From positions 1-33,478 of IMG/VR virus record IMGVR_UViG_3300042564_001192: a stretch of DNA of 33,478 bases; one strand, given 5' to 3'. Below are positions 5,964-12,975 of this stretch, piece after piece. The translations under genes and the position numbers were made by a program. Each line of letters starts with the position of its first letter. Within the stretch, counting starts at the first letter, position 1. The stretch comes from a virus. The notes under the pieces are model-generated. The model saw only the letters and a program-made list of their open reading frames with translations. It made no database searches and had not been told where the DNA came from.

Positions 5964-6252
5964 ACTTTGCCTTCAGTCTTGCTAAAAGAGCTAACTCAGT
6001 TGCTCGTGTGTTGTCCTCATCAACTTTTTGTTCTATAACACGAGTATTACGTTCTTCAGGGGTTTCATCTCTTTCCCCTATGATTGATAGCACTAATGTA
6101 TCATCATAGTCATAATCTACATCAAAACGAAGAAGCCAATCAGGGTGTCTTAGTATTGCATCATCGATAGAGCATCTGATATACTCTAATTCGTAACCAT
6201 CCATCCAACTATTTGGGCTACCAAGCTCCTCTAACTTTTTACGAATTTTCAT
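5956..6252 (-). CDS. Hypothetical acidic protein (98 aa)
   Basis: Begins MKIRKKLEELGSPNSWMDGY, has a DVDYDYDDTLVLSII strand-like segment (about 44-58) and ends in a helical ELALLARLKAKYE tail. Starts inside the end of the macro-domain gene (14-base overlap). No recognised motif. Confidence 0.75.
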   Translation of the reverse strand: MKIRKKLEELGSPNSWMDGYELEYIRCSIDDAILRHPDWLLRFDVDYDYDDTLVLSIIGERDETPEERNTRVIEQKVDEDNTRATELALLARLKAKYE

Positions 6253-6718
6253 TTGTATACTCCACCAGTGTTACTGTTCCTGTGATTATTTCGCTGAAGT
6301 CTTCTAACAACCCTACAATGATCTGCTTGTTACCTCCCGCTAGACCCATGCCAATATACGGAAATCCAAACCTTGCTTGTCCATGATACTTAGCTAGATT
6401 TCGAAGAATTTTTTCAAATGCAACATATTCAAACCGATCTTTAAACTCTTCACCTTTTTTGTTGTAGGTTAGCTGAGTATACGCATTAACAATTGTAAAC
6501 CCATCTGCTTCAGCAAAGGTTACACTACCCAACTTATTCTCAGGACTACGCCTGTCATCCACATCAGCATAGAACGCTTGTGGATATTGCTCTCTGATTT
6601 GTCTAGCGATTCCTGAGTTCATTGTACTCTGACAGTTTGCTCCATGAACAACTATGTCAAAGTGACCTTGTCGAGCAAGCTCAAGCAAGTCACCCTTCAT
6701 CTTCTTCAACGTAGTCAT
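6239..6718 (-). CDS. Macro-domain protein (ADP-ribose binding / ADP-ribose-1''-phosphatase type)
   Basis: The 159-residue protein is a single macro domain. HGANCQSTMNSGIARQI (25-41) contains the ADP-ribose-binding NCQ...GIA motif, and GFPYIGMGLAGGN (118-130) is the phosphate-binding loop. The family binds ADP-ribose or removes phosphate from ADP-ribose-1''-phosphate; some members reverse protein or nucleic-acid ADP-ribosylation. It lies three genes downstream of an RNA kinase/ligase pair and in the same operon as NAD-salvage enzymes, which suggests handling of ADP-ribose produced by RNA repair or host NADases. Which activity it has cannot be decided from sequence. Confidence 0.85.
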   Translation of the reverse strand: MTTLKKMKGDLLELARQGHFDIVVHGANCQSTMNSGIARQIREQYPQAFYADVDDRRSPENKLGSVTFAEADGFTIVNAYTQLTYNKKGEEFKDRFEYVAFEKILRNLAKYHGQARFGFPYIGMGLAGGNKQIIVGLLEDFSEIITGTVTLVEYTNENS

Positions 6719-6956
6719 AATTTTTCCAATACTTCTTCAAAAGACCTTTGTAGTTTGCATAAGCTGAATTATGCTTATACATTGTACGTTTCACCAACCA
6801 ACGACCCCAATCAAAGTAGCAATTCTGACAACACCAGTCAGGGTAGTAGATTGCTGTCTTACGTGGCCTCTTGTTCTCTTCGCCATTAACAGTAAATCGA
6901 CTCCAATGTCTTGGTAAATGTTTTAGCCGTAGCTTAGCTCTTGTACTGACTCTCAT
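6690..6956 (-). CDS. Hypothetical basic protein with CCxxC (88 aa)
   Basis: Strongly basic N-terminus (MRVSTRAKLRLKHLPRHWSR) followed by DWCCQNCYFDWGRW (about 41-54), then an aromatic Lys/Tyr-rich region and an acidic end. Basic charge suggests nucleic-acid binding (inference). It lies between the RNA ligase and the macro domain, overlapping both (23 and 29 bases), which ties it to the RNA-repair group by position. Confidence 0.7.
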   Translation of the reverse strand: MRVSTRAKLRLKHLPRHWSRFTVNGEENKRPRKTAIYYPDWCCQNCYFDWGRWLVKRTMYKHNSAYANYKGLLKKYWKNYDYVEEDEG

Positions 6957-7818
6957 AAAAGTTCTCCAAATAAGTTCTTCGGGTTTGTTCAGGGGTCTCT
7001 AACCATACTTGCTTAGGTACTTCCTTCAACACACGATCAACAACAGCATCCCACATAAAGTCAATTTGACCCTTGATAACCTTGGGATCACGGTACATCA
7101 ATTCAACATTTGACTTAGACAGCCTCATCAACTTTTTCTTACCAGCATAGTATGGTGTCTTTAACTTGCAAGGATACTGGTTATAGGTGTCATTAACACG
7201 ATAAACCATAAACCCCTCACCCTTATCAATCTTAGCAAGATTCAAAGCATCTTGTAGATACATTTGAGTGACAGGTAGATTACGCATAGGATGGAAGTCC
7301 CCAGTAGACTTACACCTGTTACCAAGGTAATGCAGTCCAATACGCTCTTCAACAATATGCGGATCTTGTGGTAAGACAACCTCAAACAAGCAAGTACTAT
7401 CGTGATCAATAACAAGTGAGTGAAGCTTGTAGTCTTTCAAGATCAACTCTCGAGCCCATTGAGCATACTCTGAAGTTGTAGAGCCTGTTGTTGATACTAT
7501 GAGATCACCTCGATGCAAAGTAACACAAGCCATGTAGCCATTAATCTTCTTGTACACATTCACAGGAGTTGTTGGCTGTAACCCACTCCACCAGTTGTTC
7601 TCAAGAAAGTTAAACGACTTACGGGGAGCAGCCTGTACTACTGTACCATCTCGATTGTCATACACATGACCACGGCACTCAAGCAGCTTTGGGTGTTTAT
7701 TCCAGAGATACTCATACATTACTTTACGGTGATACTTAAAAGTAGACAGATGTCCATCTACCTTTACAGTTGCCAGTCCTTGGTCAACCAACTCAAGCTG
7801 TTCTTTAAAGCTTAACAT
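6934..7818 (-). CDS. RNA ligase, T4 Rnl1-like
   Basis: ATP-dependent RNA ligase that would seal 5'-phosphate and 3'-hydroxyl RNA ends, as T4 Rnl1 does for cleaved tRNA. Counting from the alternative TTG at 7821, motif I is KKINGYMA with nucleophile Lys92 (KxNG rather than the usual KxDG). Also visible are ECRGHVYD (49-55), motif III CLFEVVLPQD (144-153), motif IV GEGFMVY (201-207) and motif V CKLKTPYY (218-225). At about 294 residues it is shorter than T4 Rnl1 (374). Start ATG 7818 lies within the end of the kinase gene (14-base overlap), so kinase and ligase are translationally linked. Confidence 0.88.
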   Translation of the reverse strand: MLSFKEQLELVDQGLATVKVDGHLSTFKYHRKVMYEYLWNKHPKLLECRGHVYDNRDGTVVQAAPRKSFNFLENNWWSGLQPTTPVNVYKKINGYMACVTLHRGDLIVSTTGSTTSEYAQWARELILKDYKLHSLVIDHDSTCLFEVVLPQDPHIVEERIGLHYLGNRCKSTGDFHPMRNLPVTQMYLQDALNLAKIDKGEGFMVYRVNDTYNQYPCKLKTPYYAGKKKLMRLSKSNVELMYRDPKVIKGQIDFMWDAVVDRVLKEVPKQVWLETPEQTRRTYLENFYESQYKS

Positions 7819-8212
7819 CAAAACGGTCTTTCATTTGTTGAAGTTTATCTTCGGGTACACCATGAAGGCTACGATTTCCATGACGATTTTCAACAATCAC
7901 AGATACAAAGGTTGCACCAAACTGTTTAGCAATCTGTTCGTAAGTTTCGATTTCCTTTCGAGTTGTAGATGTGTTAGATACACACACATTTAAACCTTCA
8001 AGAAGAGCATTAACTGTCCTCTGTTGACAATGAAGGTGAGCTTTACTAAGTTTAGTGGAGTCGAACTGATACTCACCATCCTTGATAAAATACTCATCTG
8101 CTTCAAATACATGGTCTACAAGACCCGAATTGAAGAGTTGATAGGCAAGTGTACTTTTTCCCGAGCCAGGTACACCACGAATTAAATATAAAGTTTGCTT
8201 ATTACCAGTCAT
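7805..8212 (-). CDS. Polynucleotide 5'-kinase (P-loop kinase domain only)
   Basis: Transfers phosphate to 5'-OH nucleic-acid ends. Begins MTGNKQTLYLIRGVPGSGKS, with the Walker A loop GVPGSGKST at about residues 13-21, FEADEYF as the substrate-binding Asp region and a central NVCVSNTSTTRKEI strand-turn. At 135 residues it lacks the C-terminal HAD 3'-phosphatase domain of T4 Pnkp, so it can only do the 5' half of end healing. Directly upstream of, and overlapping, the RNA ligase. An ATG at 8233 in the same frame is possible; 8212 was preferred because homologues usually start close to the first strand. Confidence 0.85.
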   Translation of the reverse strand: MTGNKQTLYLIRGVPGSGKSTLAYQLFNSGLVDHVFEADEYFIKDGEYQFDSTKLSKAHLHCQQRTVNALLEGLNVCVSNTSTTRKEIETYEQIAKQFGATFVSVIVENRHGNRSLHGVPEDKLQQMKDRFDVKL

Positions 8213-8561
8213 TTTGAAATGTAAAATATCCATTGTTCATACATTCAGTAGCAAATGCTTTCCACTTTTCGGGATTGTCATCAAAATACCCATAGTCATC
8301 TAGCTCTCTACAATCAACATCTTCATATCGTTCTTTGTAGAAGTCGTCATACCAACACAACTCACCATACTGTTTCTGAAAATCAGGAAGACGGATAATC
8401 CAAGATTGACGATCAACAAGATGGTCAGGGCACTCTTTCCAGACTTCGTAACGGTCTTCCCAAGATTGAGTTTGATCCATTACAAAATCTTTTACAATTT
8501 TCTTTTGTTGCTCGATATCGGATACAAACAAAGATTTAACTTCAGCTTTAGACAGGCTCAT
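8202..8561 (-). CDS. Hypothetical acidic protein (119 aa)
   Basis: Starts MSLSKAEVKSLFVSD at ATG 8561, preceded by GGGAA; a longer frame runs up into the previous gene. Very rich in Asp, Glu, Trp and Tyr: WYDDFYKERYEDVD, ELDDYGYFDDNPEKW. DNA-mimic proteins have such composition, but that is only a composition argument. Overlaps the kinase start by 11 bases. Unknown function. Confidence 0.7.
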   Translation of the reverse strand: MSLSKAEVKSLFVSDIEQQKKIVKDFVMDQTQSWEDRYEVWKECPDHLVDRQSWIIRLPDFQKQYGELCWYDDFYKERYEDVDCRELDDYGYFDDNPEKWKAFATECMNNGYFTFQNDW

Positions 8562-8835
8562 ATGTTTCCCAAAAGATGTCTGGTTTGCATGCATAGAATT
8601 CACCATGCACACCCTTGATAATAAAGTCACCCTCAGTTGCAATATGCTTAACTGTAAGGTTAACACCGTCTTCCAATGTACCAACTTCCATTTCAGTTTT
8701 TGCATCGGGATGACGAGCTTTCTTGATCAGACCAATACAGTCACCCATCCAACAACGCAAATCATTCATTGTCTCCGTGTCATATACAAACTTCTTTGCT
8801 TCAATAACAACTGGTTTTTTACGGTAAAGTCTCAT
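8548..8835 (-). CDS. Conserved phage protein MRLYRKKPVVIEA-type (95 aa)
   Basis: Start at ATG 8835, overlapping the stop of the upstream membrane-protein gene (TAATG). The N-terminal MRLYRKKPVVIEAKKF and the C-terminal GDFIIKGVHGEFYACKPDIF are hallmarks of a small protein family very widespread in phages and prophages, with a conserved GDWIikGvxGEfYpckpdiF end. No biochemical function is known to me. Confidence 0.85.
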   Translation of the reverse strand: MRLYRKKPVVIEAKKFVYDTETMNDLRCWMGDCIGLIKKARHPDAKTEMEVGTLEDGVNLTVKHIATEGDFIIKGVHGEFYACKPDIFWETYEPV

Positions 8836-8990
8836 TAGCGTTCTTCCATAAAATAATAAAGTACTCGAAATACTGTAAGCGCTGTTAATAATACCCCCAG
8901 AATGCCACCAAATAATATTGGATCTGCATAAACCAGAAATACAATCAAACAAGCCAAAAAGCCGATAGATAGCTTAACAGATAGAGGCAT
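8835..8990 (-). CDS. Small two-helix membrane protein A (51 aa)
   Basis: Frame MPLSVKLSIGFLACLIVFLVYA... ending VFRVLYYFMEER. Two hydrophobic segments (about 6-21 and 24-43) with a short turn and a charged C-terminus. AAGGAAAA precedes the ATG at 8990. It resembles the next upstream gene product in architecture and in the C-terminal pattern (RVLYYFMEER against RILFYIIEGK), so the two look like a tandem duplicate. A holin-like or inner-membrane accessory role is conceivable but unsupported. Confidence 0.7.
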   Translation of the reverse strand: MPLSVKLSIGFLACLIVFLVYADPILFGGILGVLLTALTVFRVLYYFMEER

Positions 8991-9143
8991 TTATTTTCCT
9001 TCAATGATATAGAACAAAATACGCATCAGTGAAAAACCAACGACAATAGGTACTAGAAGTTGCCACGGTGCAAACACAAGGAAAGACACCGCAGCAATCG
9101 CAACTATTACCGCAGCTAAGACTACAGTAATAGGGTACTTCAT
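8991..9143 (-). CDS. Small two-helix membrane protein B (50 aa)
   Basis: Begins MKYPITVVLAAVIVAIAAVSF and ends SLMRILFYIIEGK. Two hydrophobic helices at about 5-23 and 27-46. Coupled to nadV by an ATGA overlap and followed immediately by membrane protein A, its probable paralogue. Unknown function. Confidence 0.7.
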   Translation of the reverse strand: MKYPITVVLAAVIVAIAAVSFLVFAPWQLLVPIVVGFSLMRILFYIIEGK

Positions 9144-10630
9144 TTCAGAGTCAATTCAACACGAGCACGAATGTTGTCAAGAGAATCATCAATCACGAGC
9201 TTACCGTTCAAGAATACAGTCTGCAAACAACCCTGTGTTTCCTGCTCTACTGTTTGCTGATCATACAGAACGTAAGTGTCACCCTCACGCTCAACACGAA
9301 GCAGACCCTTAGCAGACTTCTTAACACCAGTGTCTGTTACCGGATCCTTGAACAACTCTTGACCTACACCATCGATCTCACAATAAGTAGCCTTCATAGC
9401 AAAACCGTGAGTGTCACGAGTCACATACTGGTATGTATATGAGCCCACACCAAACACTGTATTGCAAGAGGCAAACCCTTTGTCAGCCAATCGTTTCATA
9501 ATCCGATTAGCACGATCAAGTGTAATTGAGTCACCGTAGATCAAGCCAACTCGTTGATTCAGCACCTTGAAACCTTTGTCAGTTACAGTACCACCGAATG
9601 TATCCCACAAACACTCAACAGCACCTTTATATGCAGGTGAACCAGTCGTAGCAGTAGGGTCACCACACAAAATATCTACTGGATCACCTGAGTCCGGACG
9701 GAACACTACCTTGGCAAGACCCAACTCATTTGGTTTACGATCGAGGATTTCCTGTTTCAGTGCTGCAGCTGTCTCCGTAATCACATGCCAGAAGTCCCAT
9801 GTATCGCTAACAATACTGACCACACCGCTTGGACAAACCTCAGTAATCAATCGGCGATACGTCTCAAGCTCAGTATCCTTACCACCAGCACTCATAACAG
9901 AATGTTCAGAGGCAGGTACAGAACCACCAACAAAACTATCACGAGCATTATAATAACGCTCAAGATAGTCAATAGCTGGAATAGTGTCAGTACCAAGGAA
10001 ACTCAGCAAGTGACCAGCAGCAGAGCTTGCATCATGCAAACCACTCAAGCCACGGAGACTAAAATCGTGACCCTGCCACAATACAAAGTCCAATGGTGAG
10101 CCTGTTTTGGTAGCGTAGTCTTGAATCAACTTACGGTACTCGTAGGCTGTAGTAGCTGTAGTGCAAGATTTCCAGAGTTCAGCGCTCAGAGCAGTCTCAA
10201 GATAGTTTGGCAACCATCCAAAGTCAGGGTGAGTGTTTGCAATTGTCATAACCGGAACTTTAGTAGGAACCAGTGAACCTTCTGGAAGAGCTTTAATCTG
10301 AATAGGCAAGTAGCCAAGCTTATGCAATGCAGCAATGTGAGAAGAGTCTACCGAGCCTTGACCCAAGCTTGTATTGTTTCGGCGGTCGTACTCGCTAATC
10401 ACCAGACCCAAAGGCTGATCAAAGAAACCCTTCTGGAATGCATCAACCAAGAACCACTTTACAAAACCTTGCAGACCGAAGAAGACAATCTTAGAGTCCT
10501 TATTAGCTGCATAGTTATTTGATCGTGGTGTAAAGTTACTATAGATCTTTGTCAAGCCATTTGGGTACATGGCTTTATGCCCAACCTTGTAAAAGTCGCA
10601 AGCAGTGATAGGATTGATAAATGTATTCAT
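9140..10630 (-). CDS. nadV: Nicotinamide phosphoribosyltransferase family (NadV/NAMPT-like)
   Basis: Classically makes nicotinamide mononucleotide from nicotinamide and PRPP, the key step of NAD+ salvage. The 496-residue length is full for the family. Recognised landmarks: DFYKVGHKAMYP (12-23), LGTD (212-215), VPASEHSVM (238-246) with the active-site His243, and VVFRPDSGDPVD (308-319) with the substrate-binding Arg/Asp. It lies just downstream of a prs-like gene, the pair found in many phages. In the NARP1 anti-defence pathway the homologous enzyme (Namat) instead joins nicotinamide to ADP-ribose pyrophosphate; sequence reading alone cannot tell which substrate is used here. Confidence 0.93.
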   Translation of the reverse strand: MNTFINPITACDFYKVGHKAMYPNGLTKIYSNFTPRSNNYAANKDSKIVFFGLQGFVKWFLVDAFQKGFFDQPLGLVISEYDRRNNTSLGQGSVDSSHIAALHKLGYLPIQIKALPEGSLVPTKVPVMTIANTHPDFGWLPNYLETALSAELWKSCTTATTAYEYRKLIQDYATKTGSPLDFVLWQGHDFSLRGLSGLHDASSAAGHLLSFLGTDTIPAIDYLERYYNARDSFVGGSVPASEHSVMSAGGKDTELETYRRLITEVCPSGVVSIVSDTWDFWHVITETAAALKQEILDRKPNELGLAKVVFRPDSGDPVDILCGDPTATTGSPAYKGAVECLWDTFGGTVTDKGFKVLNQRVGLIYGDSITLDRANRIMKRLADKGFASCNTVFGVGSYTYQYVTRDTHGFAMKATYCEIDGVGQELFKDPVTDTGVKKSAKGLLRVEREGDTYVLYDQQTVEQETQGCLQTVFLNGKLVIDDSLDNIRARVELTLK

Positions 10631-10642
10631 TTCAAACTTTCT

Positions 10643-11467
10643 TTAAATAGTTTCAGGCATTAACTTACCGAGAACTTTAACTCGGAGTGCATCATTGTTG
10701 TACAAGTTAGAACAGTACACAGTGTCAAATACATCGTGTAGCTCTTTATCTCCTTTTGAGAACAAACCGTGGGTTACATACAAATCAAGTCGATCTAGCT
10801 GTGGTTGAGTATCACGTAGCATCCGACCAAGAGCTAGGAAGGTAGCGCCTCCATCACACAAGTCATCAACAACACACGCAGTGCCCACAAGAGAGTCCCT
10901 TTCATAGTTGTCATAGGCTACCCCATTAGCTGTACGTGTCTTTGTCAAGTAGACAGCATCTGATAGCTTGTTGCGTACTTGGTAGTGGTCAAGCAGTTTG
11001 TTATGCGCACCTAAGTCAGGTGCAATCATGGTGTCATACTTAGGTAACCACCTTGCACATTGATCTTGGTGGTTAACAATAAGCTCATAACTATTTGAAC
11101 TTAGTGTCTCAATCGTCTTAGTACTATGAGGATCGTCAATAATCACATTTCGGCAGTAAGACATAGACCGGAACATTCTAGTAAACACCTCTAGTGCATT
11201 ACTCTCACCTGAATGACACACACGATCTTGACGAGCGTATGGTACATATGGCATGCGAATAGAAATGTTGTCCTTGTTTACACCAGCCTCTCTAAGCGCA
11301 TCAAGCAAGTTAAAATACACAATCAAGTCTTGACTGTTAGGAACCCAGAGTGTTACCCAAGTCTCTACATCTCGAATTGTGTCAGGTAGTTTTACACCAA
11401 CTTCTTTACCGGGAAACAACCAAGTTTTGAAGTCAATCTCAATAGCATTTTGTTCAAGGACGATCAT
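10643..11467 (-). CDS. prs: Ribose-phosphate pyrophosphokinase family (Prs-like; possible ADP-ribose pyrophosphate synthetase)
   Basis: Makes PRPP from ribose-5-phosphate and ATP, supplying NadV. The 274-residue protein is shorter than cellular Prs (about 315). It keeps MPYVPYARQDR (72-82), IIDDPHST (109-116) and the PRPP-binding loop VVDDLCDGGATF (199-210). The N-terminal 'FSGxxx' region of cellular Prs is replaced by a divergent sequence. In phages this family includes Adps enzymes that pyrophosphorylate ADP-ribose (NARP1). Located 12 bases before nadV in the same operon. Confidence 0.9.
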   Translation of the reverse strand: MIVLEQNAIEIDFKTWLFPGKEVGVKLPDTIRDVETWVTLWVPNSQDLIVYFNLLDALREAGVNKDNISIRMPYVPYARQDRVCHSGESNALEVFTRMFRSMSYCRNVIIDDPHSTKTIETLSSNSYELIVNHQDQCARWLPKYDTMIAPDLGAHNKLLDHYQVRNKLSDAVYLTKTRTANGVAYDNYERDSLVGTACVVDDLCDGGATFLALGRMLRDTQPQLDRLDLYVTHGLFSKGDKELHDVFDTVYCSNLYNNDALRVKVLGKLMPETI

Positions 11468-11760
11468 GATAAGTGTGAGTAATGTTTTGGGTTAGTGGAT
11501 CCATACATAGCATTAAATTTTGCTGGAGTATAAAAAGGAAGTTGTAATTCTTTACCGTTGTATTTTAGCAATAGATCAACAATGCCTTTATGGTACATAC
11601 TTGGAATTAGTTTACCACCAAATTTAATCTTTATCCAGTCCGGATTACCTGTAGGCACAATACCTTCAAATAAACCTTGGTAGTAGGTAAAAGATGCTTT
11701 ATGGTTAACATAACCACTTTGATGCTTAACAACATCTACAAATGAATTTAATTTTTTCAT
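11464..11760 (-). CDS. Hypothetical protein (98 aa)
   Basis: Basic protein, MKKLNSFVDVVKHQSGYV... with IKIKFGGKLIPSMYHKG (about 42-58) and a C-terminal Pro/Tyr-rich stretch. Coupled to prs by ATGA overlap and to the upstream gene likewise. No recognised domain; its position immediately before prs may indicate a link to the NAD module. Confidence 0.7.
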   Translation of the reverse strand: MKKLNSFVDVVKHQSGYVNHKASFTYYQGLFEGIVPTGNPDWIKIKFGGKLIPSMYHKGIVDLLLKYNGKELQLPFYTPAKFNAMYGSTNPKHYSHLS

Positions 11761-12035
11761 ACAATTAGTGCTGCAAAATATTTTTGAAGTAATTGAATTT
11801 CTTCAGGAGTAATCGGCGGTAAGGGCTCTACCCAAGACTGGACTTTATAGATTGAATTACGAGTTTCAAATGTATTCTCATCTATTTGCCTCAAGATTAG
11901 ACTAGAATACATATAGCGATGTACAAGGTCACGCCGCTCTTCGTGAGCAAGACAATTTCCCTGTAATCGCAACGGGTTGTTGTCTTCGTCTCGCAACAAA
12001 GTAGCATCTTTTAAAAAGCCAATTGGTTTAGTCAT
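11757..12035 (-). CDS. Hypothetical protein (92 aa)
   Basis: Start at ATG 12035 (MTKPIGFLKDATLLRDED); an upstream in-frame start would run inside the preceding gene. The middle contains HEERRDLVHRYMYSSLI and the C-terminus PLPPITPEEIQLLQKY. Unknown function. Overlaps the upstream stop by 8 bases. Confidence 0.65.
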   Translation of the reverse strand: MTKPIGFLKDATLLRDEDNNPLRLQGNCLAHEERRDLVHRYMYSSLILRQIDENTFETRNSIYKVQSWVEPLPPITPEEIQLLQKYFAALIV

Positions 12036-12447
12036 AAATTTTGATATCCTCTGTTTTTCGATAAACAAGTTCTGTTTCAAATAATTCCTGATACAGTGGA
12101 TGAAGTCCTGGAACCATTGTTCTCAATATAGCTTCAATGTGGTCATTAGACATTGATTTAAGTTGTACATGTTTTAACGGTTGATCTCCATCTTTACCAT
12201 AAGTACCCCAACTAAAGTATTCACGTTGAAGATTAAAAGGATCATCACTATACACTGACAATTCAGTATACGGTTCAGACTGACCTACAGACCTGCGTAA
12301 ATAGTCTAGCCCACCATCAACCATGTAAGTCTCACCGTTCTTATCAGTGTACTCCTTATAGTCGTGTCGATTAAATGACTGTAATATTGTACCATCTGGT
12401 GTACAAATCAAGTTTGCAACCAGTTGCCTTGGATTAGATTCCGTCAT
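12028..12447 (-). CDS. Conserved phage protein of unknown function (139 aa)
   Basis: Start at ATG 12447 (MTESNPRQLVANLI), with GGGG upstream. Contains TPDGTILQSFNRHDYKEYTD and YMVDGGLDYLRRS, signatures of a protein family I have met in many tailed phages without known role. The family features invariant His-Asp and Gly-Gly-Leu-Asp segments, perhaps structural. Full length. Confidence 0.8.
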   Translation of the reverse strand: MTESNPRQLVANLICTPDGTILQSFNRHDYKEYTDKNGETYMVDGGLDYLRRSVGQSEPYTELSVYSDDPFNLQREYFSWGTYGKDGDQPLKHVQLKSMSNDHIEAILRTMVPGLHPLYQELFETELVYRKTEDIKIYD

Positions 12448-12655
12448 ATTCAATACCCCATTTTAAACAGAAGGCCTTGACTTTCTCGATAACCTCTTGA
12501 TTGTACTCAATCATGCTATCCCAACTCTCTGGATTGTCTTCGTAGAAGTCTCCACCACAACCGCAATCACAACCGAACTTTACTTTAGTATACTCATCTG
12601 AGTAAAGTACATTACCATAATCAGATGCTAGATCTGAAATTTCACTCCACTTCAT
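12434..12655 (-). CDS. Small Cys-rich acidic protein (73 aa)
   Basis: Start at ATG 12655, seven bases after AAAGGAGA; an ATG at 12673 is in frame but precedes that site. The centre has FGCDCGCGGDFYED (about 28-41), a compact three-Cys cluster that may bind metal. Acidic helical C-terminus. Overlaps the upstream ClpX-type zinc finger gene by 14 bases. Confidence 0.7.
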   Translation of the reverse strand: MKWSEISDLASDYGNVLYSDEYTKVKFGCDCGCGGDFYEDNPESWDSMIEYNQEVIEKVKAFCLKWGIEYDGI

Positions 12656-12821
12656 TGAGTCTCTCCTTTGCATGTGCTACACACTCGTTACAAATGTGTT
12701 TTGAATGTAAGCCTTCTTGTCCATTATGAAAAAGATGCTTAACTTGATCTTCAGATTTTTTACAAAAAGAACAAATACCATCTCTTTTTTCGGGACGTTT
12801 GAAGGGTACGATGTTGCTCAT
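12642..12821 (-). CDS. Stand-alone ClpX-type C4 zinc finger protein (59 aa)
   Basis: Consists almost entirely of a ClpX N-terminal zinc-binding domain: CSFCKKSEDQVKHL (17-30) and HICNECV (42-48), with Cys17, Cys20, Cys44 and Cys47. E. coli ClpX has the same CSFCGKS...V..L...YICDEC order, with 18 rather than 23 residues between the pairs. In ClpX this domain dimerises and binds adaptors and substrates such as SspB and lambda O. No AAA+ module is attached. The phage also encodes a ClpP homologue (25005-25646). I infer an adaptor or decoy acting on host ClpX. ATGA-style packing with neighbours supports a real gene. Confidence 0.8.
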   Translation of the reverse strand: MSNIVPFKRPEKRDGICSFCKKSEDQVKHLFHNGQEGLHSKHICNECVAHAKERLNEVE

Positions 12822-12975
12822 TCTTTAGTCTTTCAATTTCATTAGCTGCTTCTTCAAGCAAGTCTGCAATACGATCAGGTTCACCATTCTGAACAGAACG
12901 CCTTGTAGGGATCTGCCTTCGAATTGCTGCTCTAATCCTTAAGCGTTCGATCAATGTTTGTTGTCGTACGTCCAT
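12760..12975 (-). CDS. Hypothetical basic helical protein (71 aa)
   Basis: MDVRQQTLIERLRIRAAIRR leads to a basic segment, then RIADLLEEAANEIERLK (about 35-51), a helix typical of many small phage proteins (DLLxxAAxEIxRL). The C-terminal 20 residues overprint the first 62 bases of the ClpX-type zinc finger gene in another frame. Unknown function. Confidence 0.7.
   Translation of the reverse strand: MDVRQQTLIERLRIRAAIRRQIPTRRSVQNGEPDRIADLLEEAANEIERLKNEQHRTLQTSRKKRWYLFFL

Noticed and set aside
8836-8952. Upstream extension of the 95-residue MRLYRKKPVVIEA-type protein
   Set aside because: The extension overlaps the membrane-protein gene 8835-8990 in another frame, and the known family begins at MRLYRKKP.
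9567-9953. 128-codon open frame on the plus strand
   Set aside because: It lies wholly inside nadV on the opposite strand, has no ribosome-binding context and no recognisable motif; every supported gene in the window is on the minus strand.
12936-12945. Third partial match to the CTTAAGCGT end of the repeated motif
   Set aside because: Only nine bases match, inside a coding sequence, and the CACCARGGGA half is absent; chance is sufficient.
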